DNA of 64,000 nucleotides from Marispirochaeta aestuarii (GCF_002087085.1 NZ_MWQY01000005.1:124001-188000); one strand, 5' to 3'. Positions 1 through 8,645 are shown, counted from the first letter of the stretch. The notes: generated from the sequence alone by a model not told the origin. Numbers and translations are program-made.

Positions 1-681
1 TTCGTCCGTTATATAATGGATAACAGCCGAATACCCGTCATGGGCCACGCCGACGGAATCTGTCATACCTATATTCATGCCTCTGCGGATCCGGGAATCG
101 CGGTACGGGTTGCGGTGGATGGAAAGGCCCAGTACGTTGCTGTCTGCAATGCCACGGAAACCATCCTAATCGACAGATCCGTTGTAAAAATCATTCTGCC
201 TCTGCTTGTTAACGCCCTGGAGGCGGCGGGCGTCAGGATAAAGGCCTGTGCAGTATGCAGAGAGCTTATACCCGGCCTTGAAGAAGCGGTGGAGGAAGAC
301 TGGAGCACCGAGTATCTTGATCTGATCGTATCCGTAAAGGCGGTGGAGGGTCTGGAAGAGGCGGTTGATCATATCAACCGCTACGGTTCCGGGCATACCG
401 ATGCAATTGTGGCCAGCGATACGACGGCATCGGATTTTTTTACCTCCCGGGTGGATTCGGCCAATGTCTTTGTAAACTGCAGCACCAGGTTCTCCGACGG
501 TTTTCGCTACGGTTTCGGCGCCGAGGTGGGAATCAGCACCGGAAAGCTCCATGCCCGGGGCCCGGTGGGACTGGAAGGCCTGTTGACCTACAAGTACAAG
601 CTGACAGGCACGGGCCAGATTGTTGCAGATTACGCTTCGGGTAAAAAGCATTTTACCCATCGAAAGCTGGATATTAACTGA
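1..681 (+). CDS. proA: Glutamate-5-semialdehyde dehydrogenase (gamma-glutamyl phosphate reductase), C-terminal part
   Basis: ProA reduces gamma-glutamyl phosphate to glutamate-5-semialdehyde with NADPH, the second step of proline synthesis in the cytoplasm. The frame is open from base 1, so the gene is cut by the window edge and 226 C-terminal residues are visible. The stretch IPVMGHADGICHTYI, the catalytic-cysteine segment VAVCNATET and the C-terminal signature GAEVGISTGKLHARGP are typical of the family. The stop codon shares one base with the proB start (TGATG), so the two genes are translationally coupled. The order proA then proB is the reverse of the common proBA order. Confidence 0.95.
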   Translation, partial: FVRYIMDNSRIPVMGHADGICHTYIHASADPGIAVRVAVDGKAQYVAVCNATETILIDRSVVKIILPLLVNALEAAGVRIKACAVCRELIPGLEEAVEEDWSTEYLDLIVSVKAVEGLEEAVDHINRYGSGHTDAIVASDTTASDFFTSRVDSANVFVNCSTRFSDGFRYGFGAEVGISTGKLHARGPVGLEGLLTYKYKLTGTGQIVADYASGKKHFTHRKLDIN

Positions 682-1790
682 TGCGTGATTTTTCTTACTG
701 TAAACGGGTTGTCGTCAAGATAGGGACCAATCTGCTCTCATCCCCTGAGGGAGTACGGGAAGACTTTCTCGAAAGAGTTGCCAGGGATATCTGCGTCCTC
801 CGGGAAAAAGGGCTGCAGGTGGTCGTTGTAACCTCCGGAGCCGTAGGAATGGGGGCCAGGGAACTCGGATTAAGCGGCAAGGTCACCAGGATAAATATGC
901 GCCAGGCCTGTGCAGCCATCGGTCAACCCCTTCTGATGCAGTCATACCGCTCGGTATTCGGCAGGCTCGGGGTCAATATCGCCCAGTTGCTTCTTACTCC
1001 GGAGGTCCTCAATAACAGGAAAAGCTATCTTACCCTGCGGGATTCCCTGGAAACCCTGTTTTCCCTTCGGGTGCTTCCTGTTGTGAATGAGAACGACAGT
1101 GTCTCCACCAGTGAAATAGGCAATGCCTTTGGAGAGAACGATCGCCTGAGTGCTCTTGTGGCCAGTAAGATCGACGCCGATCTTCTGATTCTTATGACCG
1201 ATATCGACGCTTTATACGATGCCGACCCTCGAAGCAACAGCGAGGCAAAGCCGCTGAGTATAGTGGAGGAGCTTACTCCGGAAATTCTGGCAGCCGCCGG
1301 CAGTGCCGGCAGCGCACATTCCACCGGGGGCATGCGCACAAAACTTGATGCTGTCAAGATCGCCCGCCGGGCCGGCTGCAGGGTTGTGCTTGCCCACGGA
1401 AACACCGAAAACATGCTGGAAAGAATCATCGCGGGAGAGGCAATCGGAACGCTGTTTCTCGCCCGGCCCAGAATAAAGAACCGCAAACGCTGGATCCTCT
1501 ACAGCTGGCCGGAAGGTTTCCTGCGGATCGACGAAGGTGCAGCCAGTGCTCTTCGGGAGCACAAGAGCCTGCTGCCCAGGGGACTTACCGCCGTTGAGGG
1601 TAATTTTCCAGCCGGCGCCGTGGTCCAGATAAATGATATTGCCAAAATCATTTCAAATTTCTCGTCCACTGAACTGCAGAAGCTTATTGGGCTTCACTCC
1701 TCCAGGATCACCGAAATCCTCGGTAAAGAAGCGCCGGTGGTAATAGCCCGCCCGGAGGAGACGGTATTCCTGGATGAAAAGGATGACTGA
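681..1790 (+). CDS. proB: Glutamate 5-kinase with C-terminal PUA domain
   Basis: ProB phosphorylates glutamate to gamma-glutamyl phosphate, the first and feedback-controlled step of proline synthesis. The 369-residue protein has the full-length two-domain plan. An amino-acid kinase fold occupies about residues 5-245 (VVVKIGTNLL, VVTSGAVGMG, NENDSVST, FGENDRLSALVA, STGGMRTKLDAV). A PUA domain follows at about residues 270-355. The ATG start overlaps the last base of proA. The enzyme supplies the substrate of its upstream neighbour. Confidence 0.96.
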   Translation: MRDFSYCKRVVVKIGTNLLSSPEGVREDFLERVARDICVLREKGLQVVVVTSGAVGMGARELGLSGKVTRINMRQACAAIGQPLLMQSYRSVFGRLGVNIAQLLLTPEVLNNRKSYLTLRDSLETLFSLRVLPVVNENDSVSTSEIGNAFGENDRLSALVASKIDADLLILMTDIDALYDADPRSNSEAKPLSIVEELTPEILAAAGSAGSAHSTGGMRTKLDAVKIARRAGCRVVLAHGNTENMLERIIAGEAIGTLFLARPRIKNRKRWILYSWPEGFLRIDEGAASALREHKSLLPRGLTAVEGNFPAGAVVQINDIAKIISNFSSTELQKLIGLHSSRITEILGKEAPVVIARPEETVFLDEKDD

Positions 1791-1834
1791 AGGAGACCCG
1801 CAGGTGCCTTGAGGAAGGTCGCCTTTAATAACTA

Positions 1835-1958
1835 CTCTTTTTTCCATATCCTGAGTCGTCAGGATTTTCCGCGATCCTCAACTCTTGTTACGACAAGCGT
1901 ATGCGGGCACTATAAAAATTTTCCTTCCTGACTATGGAAAAAATACCACGCTTTTAGA
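1835..1958 (+). repeat. Dispersed intergenic element, copy 1
   Basis: This 124-base stretch lies between the convergent ends of proB and the RNA methyltransferase gene. It aligns without gaps to 59118-58995 on the opposite strand, with about 95 of 124 identical positions counted by eye, including a 21-base identical run at 1930-1950. Arms at 1838-1848 and 1933-1943 are perfect 11-base inverted repeats. An inner hairpin CTTGT-TACG-ACAAG lies at 1883-1896. No convincing ORF is present. Whether it is a decayed mobile element or a structured RNA cannot be decided from two copies. Confidence 0.75.
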
Positions 1959-1970
1959 GGTGCCCGGATG

Positions 1971-3062
1971 TTATCCGAGGGAGAGAAGGGCGAGGCTTTC
2001 GAGGTGATAGGTCTGGGGGAACATGTCAAAGGCTTCCAGAAGTTCAATCCTGTAACCCGCTCTTTCAAAGGCCTTCAGGTCGCGCATGAGGCTTGCGGGA
2101 TTGCATGATACGTAGGCTACCAGCGGTATATGAAGTTCCGCCAGCAGGGGAGCCTCTTTTTTCACTCCCTTGCGGGGCGGGTCGAGGATCAGAACATCGG
2201 TTGCAGCAGCCTCCCTTCTGAGAGCTCCGTAGACAGACGCGACCTTCCCCCTGGAGTAGTGCAGACGTCTGTTATTTCCTGCCGCTTCCCGGGCGGCTGC
2301 GACAGCTTCGGCGGATACGTCCCAGCCGCTGATCGATTCGGCTGCGTCTGACAGAGGCAGGGAGAGGTTACCGTCTCCGCAGAACAGATCAAAAACCCTC
2401 GGTTCCGGGTAATACTTGAGAATATGTCCTCGCAGCCGCTTTTTCAGCAGCCTGTTTCCCCCGGTGTTGGTCTGCCTGAAGGCTTCGTCCGTTCCGGCGG
2501 TGAGAATGCGGACCCCGCCGTCTTCGTTTCTCAGTTCAAAACGTTCCGGCAGCTTCCCGATCTCCTGTTGTCCCAGGGGAGGGTCCCTCAGCCAGTCCCT
2601 TAAGGGCGCTTCGGCAATAAGACAGTCTTTCACCTGAATCAGATCCCTGCTTCCTGCGGCGTAATACCCGATCTTTTGATCCCTGCGGTGCAGGCTTATG
2701 CGGCAGCGATACTCCAGTTCAGAGGGGGAAGGAAAGACAGATATTTCCCGGGGAGAATTCGAAAGATCTTTTTCTGCCATGGATGCAAGAATCTCTTTTT
2801 TGGCAGTGACCTGGGCCGGATATGTAATATGCTGCCACTGGCATCCGCCGCAGCTGCCGAACCAGGGGCAGGGAGCTTCGCTGCGAAAGGGCGATGCTTC
2901 CAGAATGCTGGTTATTTTTCCTCTGCGGTAGGAGGGTTTAAGCTCGATCTCTTCGATTTCCACGAGATCCTGCGGTGCGCTGAAGGGTATGAACCAGACC
3001 AGCCCGTCTTCCCGTGCCAGACCGTCCCCGCCGTAGACCAGTTTTTCTATGCGTAGAGGCAT
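1971..3062 (-). CDS. Class I SAM-dependent RNA (uracil-5-)methyltransferase, TrmA/RlmD family
   Basis: The protein probably methylates C5 of a uridine in rRNA or tRNA using S-adenosylmethionine. Its 363 residues start with a TRAM-like beta domain (about 1-50). A cysteine cluster follows (CPWFGSCGGC at about residue 64, and a further Cys in VKDCLIAE), which in this family binds a 4Fe-4S cluster. The C-terminal Rossmann methyltransferase has FDLFCGDGNLSLPL (SAM binding), LDPPRKG and YVSCNP with the catalytic cysteine. The C-terminal HLESLALL motif is also typical. The exact target base cannot be read from sequence, so no gene symbol is given. Confidence 0.9.
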   Translation of the reverse strand: MPLRIEKLVYGGDGLAREDGLVWFIPFSAPQDLVEIEEIELKPSYRRGKITSILEASPFRSEAPCPWFGSCGGCQWQHITYPAQVTAKKEILASMAEKDLSNSPREISVFPSPSELEYRCRISLHRRDQKIGYYAAGSRDLIQVKDCLIAEAPLRDWLRDPPLGQQEIGKLPERFELRNEDGGVRILTAGTDEAFRQTNTGGNRLLKKRLRGHILKYYPEPRVFDLFCGDGNLSLPLSDAAESISGWDVSAEAVAAAREAAGNNRRLHYSRGKVASVYGALRREAAATDVLILDPPRKGVKKEAPLLAELHIPLVAYVSCNPASLMRDLKAFERAGYRIELLEAFDMFPQTYHLESLALLSLG

Positions 3063-3069
3063 TCCTGAA

Positions 3070-3525
3070 TCATGCCTCGTCTTCGTCGGATGGAAAGAGG
3101 AACTGATATTCCTCCTGGGAAATAACTTCCCTGGGAGTGGACTGCATATCCGAGGAGAGCAGGGATTTCTGCAGTTCCTCCACGTCTCTCCGGTGGGAAT
3201 CCGTCATTTCGCTGAATTTCTCCAGGAAGGGAGTAAATGCTTCTCCCATGCCCGAGGAGTTGGATATGATAATGGACAGGAAGTCCGTAAAGCGCTGTTT
3301 TACCGTAATGATTCCACGGGTGACGCTTTCTGCCTGAACTATGCGGTAGCTTTCACCCAGGGCTGAATACAGGCGTCCTATGGTGGTGTCGATGAAAAAT
3401 ATGTCTTCGATAATCTTGTCGAAAAAAAAGAGCCGGTCCAGGTTCAGGGCGACGCCGCCGTCGAGGGTGTTCAGAAGTTCATTCAGGAAATATAAATCCT
3501 CTTCAAAGTGAATTGTCTGTCCCAT
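3070..3525 (-). CDS. Unknown protein, 151 residues
   Basis: I do not recognise this family. The product is acidic, predicted mostly helical, without signal peptide, membrane segment or cysteine motif. It begins MGQTIHFEEDLYFLNELLN and ends in an acidic tail (PSDEDEA). The gene ends seven bases upstream of the methyltransferase start, which suggests one minus-strand operon. A Shine-Dalgarno-like GGAGG lies just upstream of the ATG. Its promoter region is shared with the divergent rpsF operon. The coding call rests on a good start, tight spacing and a clean long frame. Confidence 0.7.
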   Translation of the reverse strand: MGQTIHFEEDLYFLNELLNTLDGGVALNLDRLFFFDKIIEDIFFIDTTIGRLYSALGESYRIVQAESVTRGIITVKQRFTDFLSIIISNSSGMGEAFTPFLEKFSEMTDSHRRDVEELQKSLLSSDMQSTPREVISQEEYQFLFPSDEDEA

Positions 3526-3573
3526 GGCTCCTCCTGCCTGTCAGTACAAATATCGTCTGAGTAAGGAGTTGAC

Positions 3574-3602
3574 TTGACAGTTATATTGTCTTGTGGTAGT
3601 CT
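3574..3602 (+). promoter_or_regulatory. Promoter of the rpsF operon
   Basis: TTGACA at 3574-3579 is followed after 17 bases by TAGTCT at 3597-3602. This is a good sigma70-type promoter about 65 bases upstream of rpsF and the only strong candidate before this ribosomal protein/replication operon. Confidence 0.75.
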
Positions 3603-3616
3603 GCCCCGACCTCTTT

Positions 3617-3641
3617 ATCCGGAGATAATATTACTCCGGAT
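3617..3641 (+). promoter_or_regulatory. Hairpin in the rpsF leader
   Basis: ATCCGGAG (3617-3624) and CTCCGGAT (3634-3641) form a perfect 8-bp stem around an AT-rich 9-base loop, between the promoter and the rpsF ribosome-binding site. Many bacteria control rpsF-rpsR by an S6:S18-binding RNA leader. This hairpin sits where such a leader would be, but I cannot confirm the conserved CCG contact, so the role is inferred. Confidence 0.4.
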
Positions 3642-3670
3642 CGAATTATTAGTCCATGAGGAGGGACAAT

Positions 3671-3952
3671 TTGAGAGAGTACGAATTTACGGTCATTTTC
3701 CGTCCGGAAGATGACGCCTACAAGAACGGCTATGAAAACCTGAAAAAGCTTATGGAAAAATACGGGTTTACCTCGTCCAGGGATGAGGACATGGGCGTTC
3801 GTGATCTTGCCTATCCCATTAAAAAAACCGAACGCGGCCACTACCGCTACATGGAGATTTCTGCATCCCCCGAAAAGGTCGCGGATATCGACAAGGAGCT
3901 TAAACTCGTCCAGGACGTCCTGAAGTTCCTCTTTGTCAGAAAAGAATCCTAA
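3671..3952 (+). CDS. rpsF: 30S ribosomal protein S6
   Basis: S6 is a small-subunit protein that binds 16S rRNA together with S18. The TTG at 3671 is chosen as start because it gives the canonical N-terminus MREYEFTVIF and sits five bases after AGGAGGG. The in-frame ATG at 3656 overlaps that ribosome-binding site and would add five unlikely residues. The 93-residue product has the usual length. It heads the cluster with ssb, rpsR, rplI and dnaB, a common bacterial arrangement. Confidence 0.95.
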   Translation: MREYEFTVIFRPEDDAYKNGYENLKKLMEKYGFTSSRDEDMGVRDLAYPIKKTERGHYRYMEISASPEKVADIDKELKLVQDVLKFLFVRKES

Positions 3953-3970
3953 AATACGGGGAGGACTTCC

Positions 3971-4402
3971 ATGGCGAATTTGAATCATGTAACTTTGATA
4001 GGTCGGCTGACCCGGGATTCAGAATTGAAGTACACCAATTCCGGTATGGCTGTTGCCCGTCTGTCCATAGCTGTAAACCGCAGAAAGAGGTCCGGTGATC
4101 AGTGGACGGAGGAGGCAAATTTCTTCGATATTACGGTTTTTGGCAAAACCGCGGAGAGCTTGTCTCAATACCTGGTAAAAGGCAAAGAGATTGCCGTGGA
4201 AGGAGAGCTGCGGCAGAGCCGATGGGAACAGGATGGTCAGCCGAGAAGCAAGGTTGAGGTTGTTGCAAACAATGTTCAGCTCCTCGGCGGTCCCAGGGGA
4301 GGAGAATCCCGGGGATCTTCCCAGTCCTATGGAAATGACCAGGTAGAACGATATACCCCCGGTGGCGGGGACGACGGTTTTGAAGACGATATTCCATTTT
4401 AG
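3971..4402 (+). CDS. ssb: Single-stranded DNA-binding protein
   Basis: SSB coats single-stranded DNA and recruits replication and repair proteins. The 143-residue protein has an OB-fold over about residues 1-108 ([54 protein letters not shown]). A glycine/serine-rich linker leads to the acidic tip [10 protein letters not shown], which binds partner proteins. The position between rpsF and rpsR is the classical one. Confidence 0.97.
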   Translation: MANLNHVTLIGRLTRDSELKYTNSGMAVARLSIAVNRRKRSGDQWTEEANFFDITVFGKTAESLSQYLVKGKEIAVEGELRQSRWEQDGQPRSKVEVVANNVQLLGGPRGGESRGSSQSYGNDQVERYTPGGGDDGFEDDIPF

Positions 4403-4446
4403 TCGAAAAACCGGTAAAAAAGCAGAAGATCAAGGAGAATCAAGAT

Positions 4447-4779
4447 ATGAGTTCTGAAGATACTCAGGATAGAGAACGAGAAGACGACGGCCGGCAGAAT
4501 GACGGCCGCGACGACGGCCGGGATGATGGTCGTGACGGAGGCCGCGGTTTTCGCCGGGGCGGTGGAAAGCCTTTTTTCAGGCGGAAGGTCTGCAAATTCT
4601 GTACCCAGAATACGCTGCCGGATTACAAGAATCCCGATGCCCTGCGAAGATTCGTAACGGAGCGGGGGAAAATTCTTCCCCGGAGAATTACCGGCACCTG
4701 TGCAAAACATCAGCGCGCTCTTTCCCTGGAGATTAAAAAGGCCCGCGTGCTTGCCTATCTTCCCTTTGTGAAGAAATAG
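4447..4779 (+). CDS. rpsR: 30S ribosomal protein S18 with a DGR-repeat N-terminal extension
   Basis: S18 pairs with S6 on the small-subunit platform. The conserved core starts near residue 42 ([10 protein letters not shown]) and continues with [34 protein letters not shown]. At 110 residues it is longer than usual because about the first 40 residues are a low-complexity segment of repeated D-G-R/D-D-G-R units. These are encoded by near-identical 9- to 12-base DNA units rich in GACGGCCG. Whether the extension is kept on the ribosome is unknown. Confidence 0.95.
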   Translation: MSSEDTQDREREDDGRQNDGRDDGRDDGRDGGRGFRRGGGKPFFRRKVCKFCTQNTLPDYKNPDALRRFVTERGKILPRRITGTCAKHQRALSLEIKKARVLAYLPFVKK

Positions 4780-4810
4780 GCCCTGGAAAGTCGAGAGGAG
4801 AAATAGCAGT

Positions 4811-5422
4811 ATGAAGATTATTCTCAAAGAAGATGTGTATAACCTCGGAGAGGAAGGCGATATTCGCGTGGTAAAACCCGGATATGCCAGGAACTATCTT
4901 ATCCCCCAGGGGCTGGCAGTTCCTTTTAACAAGGGAAACGCCGCAATGTTCGAGCAGCGCCGGGAGGCGATTGAAAAGCGGAAAGAAGAGAAACGCAACG
5001 CCGCCATGGGACTCAAGGAGAGGATTGAAACCCTCGAGCTTACCATCCCCATGCCCGCCGGCGATACGGGTAAACTCTTTGGCTCAGTTACAAATGCTAC
5101 AGTTTCCGATGCTCTGGCAAAGGAAGGCATCCATGTTGAGCGCAAAAAGATCGACCTTGTTGAACACACCATAAAAATGATTGGCAAACACAAGGCCCGG
5201 ATAAAGCTCTATGAGAGCAACGTCGCTGAGCTCCAGTTTCTGGTTGTGGACGAGAAAACCGGTGCGGTGGAACCCAAGGGAACCGTAAAAGCTGAAAAGG
5301 AGGCCCCTGTACAACAGGATGCCCCCGAGGAAGAGACCTCCTCCGAAGAGGAAGCTCTGGACGAGGCTGCGGCTGAAGAAAGTGAAGACAGCGTAAAGGA
5401 AGAAGTCGGCGAGGAAGAGTAG
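4811..5422 (+). CDS. rplI: 50S ribosomal protein L9 with acidic C-terminal tail
   Basis: L9 binds 23S rRNA near the L1 stalk and helps maintain reading-frame fidelity. The N-terminal domain (MKIILKEDVYNLGEEGDIRVVKPGYARNYLIPQGLA) and the central helix and C-terminal domain are typical, but typical L9 is about 148 residues and this one has 203. The extra 50 residues after LQFLVVDEKTGAVEP are dominated by Glu, Asp and Ala. The tail is probably disordered. The gene ends seven bases before dnaB. Confidence 0.95.
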   Translation: MKIILKEDVYNLGEEGDIRVVKPGYARNYLIPQGLAVPFNKGNAAMFEQRREAIEKRKEEKRNAAMGLKERIETLELTIPMPAGDTGKLFGSVTNATVSDALAKEGIHVERKKIDLVEHTIKMIGKHKARIKLYESNVAELQFLVVDEKTGAVEPKGTVKAEKEAPVQQDAPEEETSSEEEALDEAAAEESEDSVKEEVGEEE

Positions 5423-5429
5423 GCAAGCG

Positions 5430-6767
5430 ATGCCTGAACGCCTTAAAGATTCAGTTCCGCCCCATAATGTGGATGCCGAAAAGGCCGTCCTCGGGGCGGT
5501 ATTTTTAAATCCAGATACCTTCGGTACCGTTCTGGAACAGCTCCGGGGAAAGGACTTTTTTAAAACAGGTCACCGCAAGATTTTTGAAGCCATGGTTTCT
5601 CTTTTTAACAAGGGAGAAACCATGGATCTCATTACCGTAACGGACGAACTCCGCAACCAGGGCGACCTGGAATCCGCAGGGGGGCTTGGCTATGTGTCAG
5701 GCCTCACCGATGCTACTCCCACCAGCGCCAACGTGAGTTATTATACAGGTATAGTCCGGTCCTTAAGTCTCCGGCGTAATCTGCTCAACGTTGCTCACGA
5801 AATGATCTCCGACGCTCAGAATGACACGATCCAGACCCGCCAGATTATTGAAGAGGCGGAGCGACGGATTTTCGATATCGCCGAAGAGAACCCCACGGGT
5901 CACTATAAAACCGCAGGGGAGGTAATTGCCAGAACAATAGAGGCAATAGAAAAGCTGTATCATACCAAGGACAGCTTTACCGGGATTCCCTCGGGCTTTG
6001 CCGATCTGGACAAAATGACCTCCGGTTTTCAGAAGTCGGAGTTCATTGTAATAGGTGCCCGTCCCTCGGTGGGTAAAACAGCCTTTGCCCTGACCATGGC
6101 TTCGAATATGGCTATCCGATATAAGCGTCCCATCGGGTTCTTTACCCTGGAAATGTCCGACATGGCCCTTATGCAGCGTCTTGTGGCTGCGGAAGCCCGC
6201 ATAGCCTCGGACATTTTGCGGACCGGAATGCTGAAGCCCTCGGACTTTCATAAGCTGACCGAGGCTGCAGGCCGGATCTATGAGGCTCCCCTGTTTATTG
6301 ATGATTCCCCCAATATCAAGCTCCTGGACCTCCGGGCCCAGGCCAGACGTATGCGTCAGCAGGAGAAGGTGGAGGCAATCTTTGTGGACTATATAGGTCT
6401 GGTGGAACCGGAAAACAAATACAACGTTCCTCGCCACGAGCAGGTTGCGGAAACCTCCCGTTCCCTGAAATCCCTGGCCCGGGAACTGGATATTCCGATT
6501 ATCTGCCTCTCCCAGGTCGGACGGCAGTCGGAGGGAAAAGCCCCGAGCCTCGCGGACCTCCGGGAATCGGGGTCTATTGAACAGGATGCCGACGTGGTAA
6601 TGTTCCTTCATCGCGACCGGGGCGAGAAGGAGGGGACCCAGGATGTAAACAACGTGGAAACCGAACTAATTGTCGCCAAGCAGAGAAACGGTCCCGTGGG
6701 GACCATCAAGGTGGCCTTTATTCCCAAGTATACGAAGTTTGAGGCCTTCAGCTACGAAAAGGTTTAG
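5430..6767 (+). CDS. dnaB: Replicative DNA helicase DnaB
   Basis: DnaB is the hexameric 5'-3' helicase that unwinds the replication fork and binds primase DnaG, also encoded in this window. The 445-residue protein has the N-terminal helical domain (VPPHNVDAEKAVLGAVF, about 10-110), a linker, and a RecA-like ATPase with Walker A GARPSVGKTAFAL near residue 205, the helix GFFTLEMS and LSQVGRQSEG. It is the last gene of the rpsF cluster. No intein or insertion is visible. Confidence 0.97.
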   Translation: MPERLKDSVPPHNVDAEKAVLGAVFLNPDTFGTVLEQLRGKDFFKTGHRKIFEAMVSLFNKGETMDLITVTDELRNQGDLESAGGLGYVSGLTDATPTSANVSYYTGIVRSLSLRRNLLNVAHEMISDAQNDTIQTRQIIEEAERRIFDIAEENPTGHYKTAGEVIARTIEAIEKLYHTKDSFTGIPSGFADLDKMTSGFQKSEFIVIGARPSVGKTAFALTMASNMAIRYKRPIGFFTLEMSDMALMQRLVAAEARIASDILRTGMLKPSDFHKLTEAAGRIYEAPLFIDDSPNIKLLDLRAQARRMRQQEKVEAIFVDYIGLVEPENKYNVPRHEQVAETSRSLKSLARELDIPIICLSQVGRQSEGKAPSLADLRESGSIEQDADVVMFLHRDRGEKEGTQDVNNVETELIVAKQRNGPVGTIKVAFIPKYTKFEAFSYEKV

Positions 6768-6771
6768 CGCG

Positions 6772-6792
6772 CCGGTTTTTCTGAAAATCCGG
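6772..6792 (+). terminator. Possible terminator hairpin after dnaB
   Basis: CCGGTTTTTC (6772-6781) pairs with GAAAATCCGG (6783-6792) with one mismatch, six bases after the dnaB stop codon. The loop is very short and no T-run follows. It may be a weak terminator or an mRNA 3'-end stabiliser. Confidence 0.35.
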
Positions 6793-6827
6793 ATGCATAG
6801 CTGCTCCGGAATTACAATTGACGGAGC

Positions 6828-6856
6828 TTGACTGCAATCTGGCGCGGTTATAGTAT
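6828..6856 (+). promoter_or_regulatory. recA promoter
   Basis: TTGACT (6828-6833), 17 bases, then TAGTAT (6851-6856) lie about 65 bases upstream of the recA ATG. I found no clear LexA operator (neither the E. coli nor the Bacillus type) around it, so SOS control cannot be claimed from sequence. Confidence 0.65.
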
Positions 6857-6921
6857 CTACGTAAAATCAAAAGAGACTTTCCCCGGTTCATCTTTTGTAA
6901 GTGCATATCAGGAGGACAGCA

Positions 6922-8058
6922 ATGGCAAAAAAGAGCATGCCCGAGACCAGACCCGCTCCGACGAATAATGAAGAAAAGCAGAAGGCCCTGGAAGCCGCCC
7001 GGCTGCAGATAGAAAAGCAGTTTGGAAAAGGCTCCCTCATGCAGCTGGGGAAGGAACGTCAGGACCTGCATATAGAATCGATACCCTCCGGATCCATCCT
7101 GCTGGACGCGGCCCTGGGGGTCGGCGGGTATCCCAAGGGCAGGGTTATAGAGATATACGGTCCCGAATCTTCGGGAAAAACCACCCTGGCGCTGCATGCA
7201 ATCGCGGAGGCTCAGAAAAGGGGTGGAATAGCGGCATTCATCGACGCCGAACATGCCCTGGATCCGGGGTACGCCCGGAATCTCGGGGTAAACATCGACG
7301 AGCTGTGGGTATCCCAGCCCGATACGGGAGAACAGGCTCTGGAGATTGCAGAGTCTCTGGTTCGTTCCGGAGCGGTAGATATTATCGTAGTCGACTCTGT
7401 AGCTGCTCTTACTCCCCAGGCGGAAATAGAGGGAGATATGGGAGATTCCCACATGGGTCTGCAGGCCCGGCTTATGAGCCAGGCCCTTCGCAAGCTTACC
7501 GCCACCATCGCCAAATCTCATTCCTGCCTGATATTTATCAACCAGATCCGCATGAAGATCGGAGTAATGTTCGGCAACCCTGAAACTACAACAGGAGGAA
7601 AGGCTCTCAAGTTCTATTCCTCCGTACGGGTGGAGGTTCGAAAGATCGAAACCATCGCCAAGGGAACTGATGACGCCATCGGAAACAGGGTTCGCGTAAA
7701 GGTGGTGAAAAACAAGGTGGCTCCGCCATTCAGAAAAGTGGAGCTGGAGATAATGTTCGGAAAGGGGATATCCTCCTCCGGAAGCCTGCTGGATGCTGCG
7801 CTGAAATTTGAGCTGATCGAAAAGAGCGGCAGCTGGTACTCCTTCGGCGAGGAACGGATCGGCCAGGGCAGGGAGAATGCCAAACTCTTTCTTGAAAGCA
7901 ATCCCGACATTGCCGAGGAAATTGAGAAAAAACTCCGAATACTCCTCTTTCCCGCCGCTGCGGTTGAAAAAGAGGATAAAGCAAAGAAGACCGGGGAAAC
8001 AAAGAAAGCCGATTCTACTGCCGGGACAGTGGAAGATCCGAAGTCGGAACTCTTTTGA
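6922..8058 (+). CDS. recA: Recombinase RecA
   Basis: RecA forms filaments on single-stranded DNA, catalyses strand exchange and stimulates LexA self-cleavage. The ATG at 6922 is chosen because AGGAGG lies just before it; an in-frame GTG at 6901 has no such site. The 378-residue product shows [12 protein letters not shown] (Walker A, about residue 79), the LexA/ssDNA loop regions, [21 protein letters not shown] and a lysine/glutamate-rich tail. Its stop codon overlaps the TTG start of folK. Confidence 0.97.
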   Translation: MAKKSMPETRPAPTNNEEKQKALEAARLQIEKQFGKGSLMQLGKERQDLHIESIPSGSILLDAALGVGGYPKGRVIEIYGPESSGKTTLALHAIAEAQKRGGIAAFIDAEHALDPGYARNLGVNIDELWVSQPDTGEQALEIAESLVRSGAVDIIVVDSVAALTPQAEIEGDMGDSHMGLQARLMSQALRKLTATIAKSHSCLIFINQIRMKIGVMFGNPETTTGGKALKFYSSVRVEVRKIETIAKGTDDAIGNRVRVKVVKNKVAPPFRKVELEIMFGKGISSSGSLLDAALKFELIEKSGSWYSFGEERIGQGRENAKLFLESNPDIAEEIEKKLRILLFPAAAVEKEDKAKKTGETKKADSTAGTVEDPKSELF

Positions 8059-8645
8059 CGGAACAAAAGGGATCTTTCGAGGGACATCGGGTCTATCTCG
8101 GCCTTGGTTCGAATACCGGTGATTCCGAAGGCATCCTTCAGGGGGCTGTCCGGGAACTAAGAGCACACTTCAGGGACCCCCGGGTTTCCCCGTTTTTCCG
8201 GACCCGCCCCCGGGACGATTTGCACCAGCCCGATTTTATTAACGCAGTTTTCTCCGGGCTGACGGATATACATCCGTATGAGATTCTGCAGATCACACAG
8301 GACCTGGAAAACAGGCATGGACGCCTGAGAGATCCCGATCGACCCAAGGGGCCGAGAACGCTTGATATTGATATCCTTCTCTATGGAAACCTGCAGATTC
8401 ATGGACCTGATCTTGAAATTCCGCACCCCCGCATGAAGGAACGCAAGTTTGTCCTTGTTCCCCTGCTGGAGCTCGATCCGCTGTTGCGGGAGCCGGAAAC
8501 CGGCATCTATTACGGGGAGTATGCTGCCGGACTCGAAGATCAGGGTATTTACTACATCTCCCTGAACCACTATAGTACTACCTTGTCGTGGGAGGATCGC
8601 GCGGAAGGGTATGGAAGCAAGTACGGTAACCAACGAAAGCAGTAA
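8055..8645 (+). CDS. folK: 2-amino-4-hydroxy-6-hydroxymethyldihydropteridine pyrophosphokinase (HPPK)
   Basis: HPPK transfers pyrophosphate from ATP to 6-hydroxymethyl-dihydropterin in folate synthesis. Family motifs are [22 protein letters not shown], and the ATP/Mg segment [23 protein letters not shown], followed by [14 protein letters not shown]. The start is a TTG that overlaps the recA stop by four bases, indicating coupling. At 196 residues it is longer than the usual 160. The extra C-terminal part runs 35 bases into scpA and shows no known domain. Confidence 0.93.
   Translation: MTEQKGSFEGHRVYLGLGSNTGDSEGILQGAVRELRAHFRDPRVSPFFRTRPRDDLHQPDFINAVFSGLTDIHPYEILQITQDLENRHGRLRDPDRPKGPRTLDIDILLYGNLQIHGPDLEIPHPRMKERKFVLVPLLELDPLLREPETGIYYGEYAAGLEDQGIYYISLNHYSTTLSWEDRAEGYGSKYGNQRKQ

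Noticed and set aside
6811-6921. LexA-type SOS operator before recA
   Set aside because: I looked for E. coli-type (CTG...CAG) and Bacillus-type (GAAC...GTTC) boxes and found no good match.
6748-8166. A 472-codon open frame on the minus strand
   Set aside because: It lies fully across recA and the start of folK on the other strand, both certain genes, and its translation has no domain.
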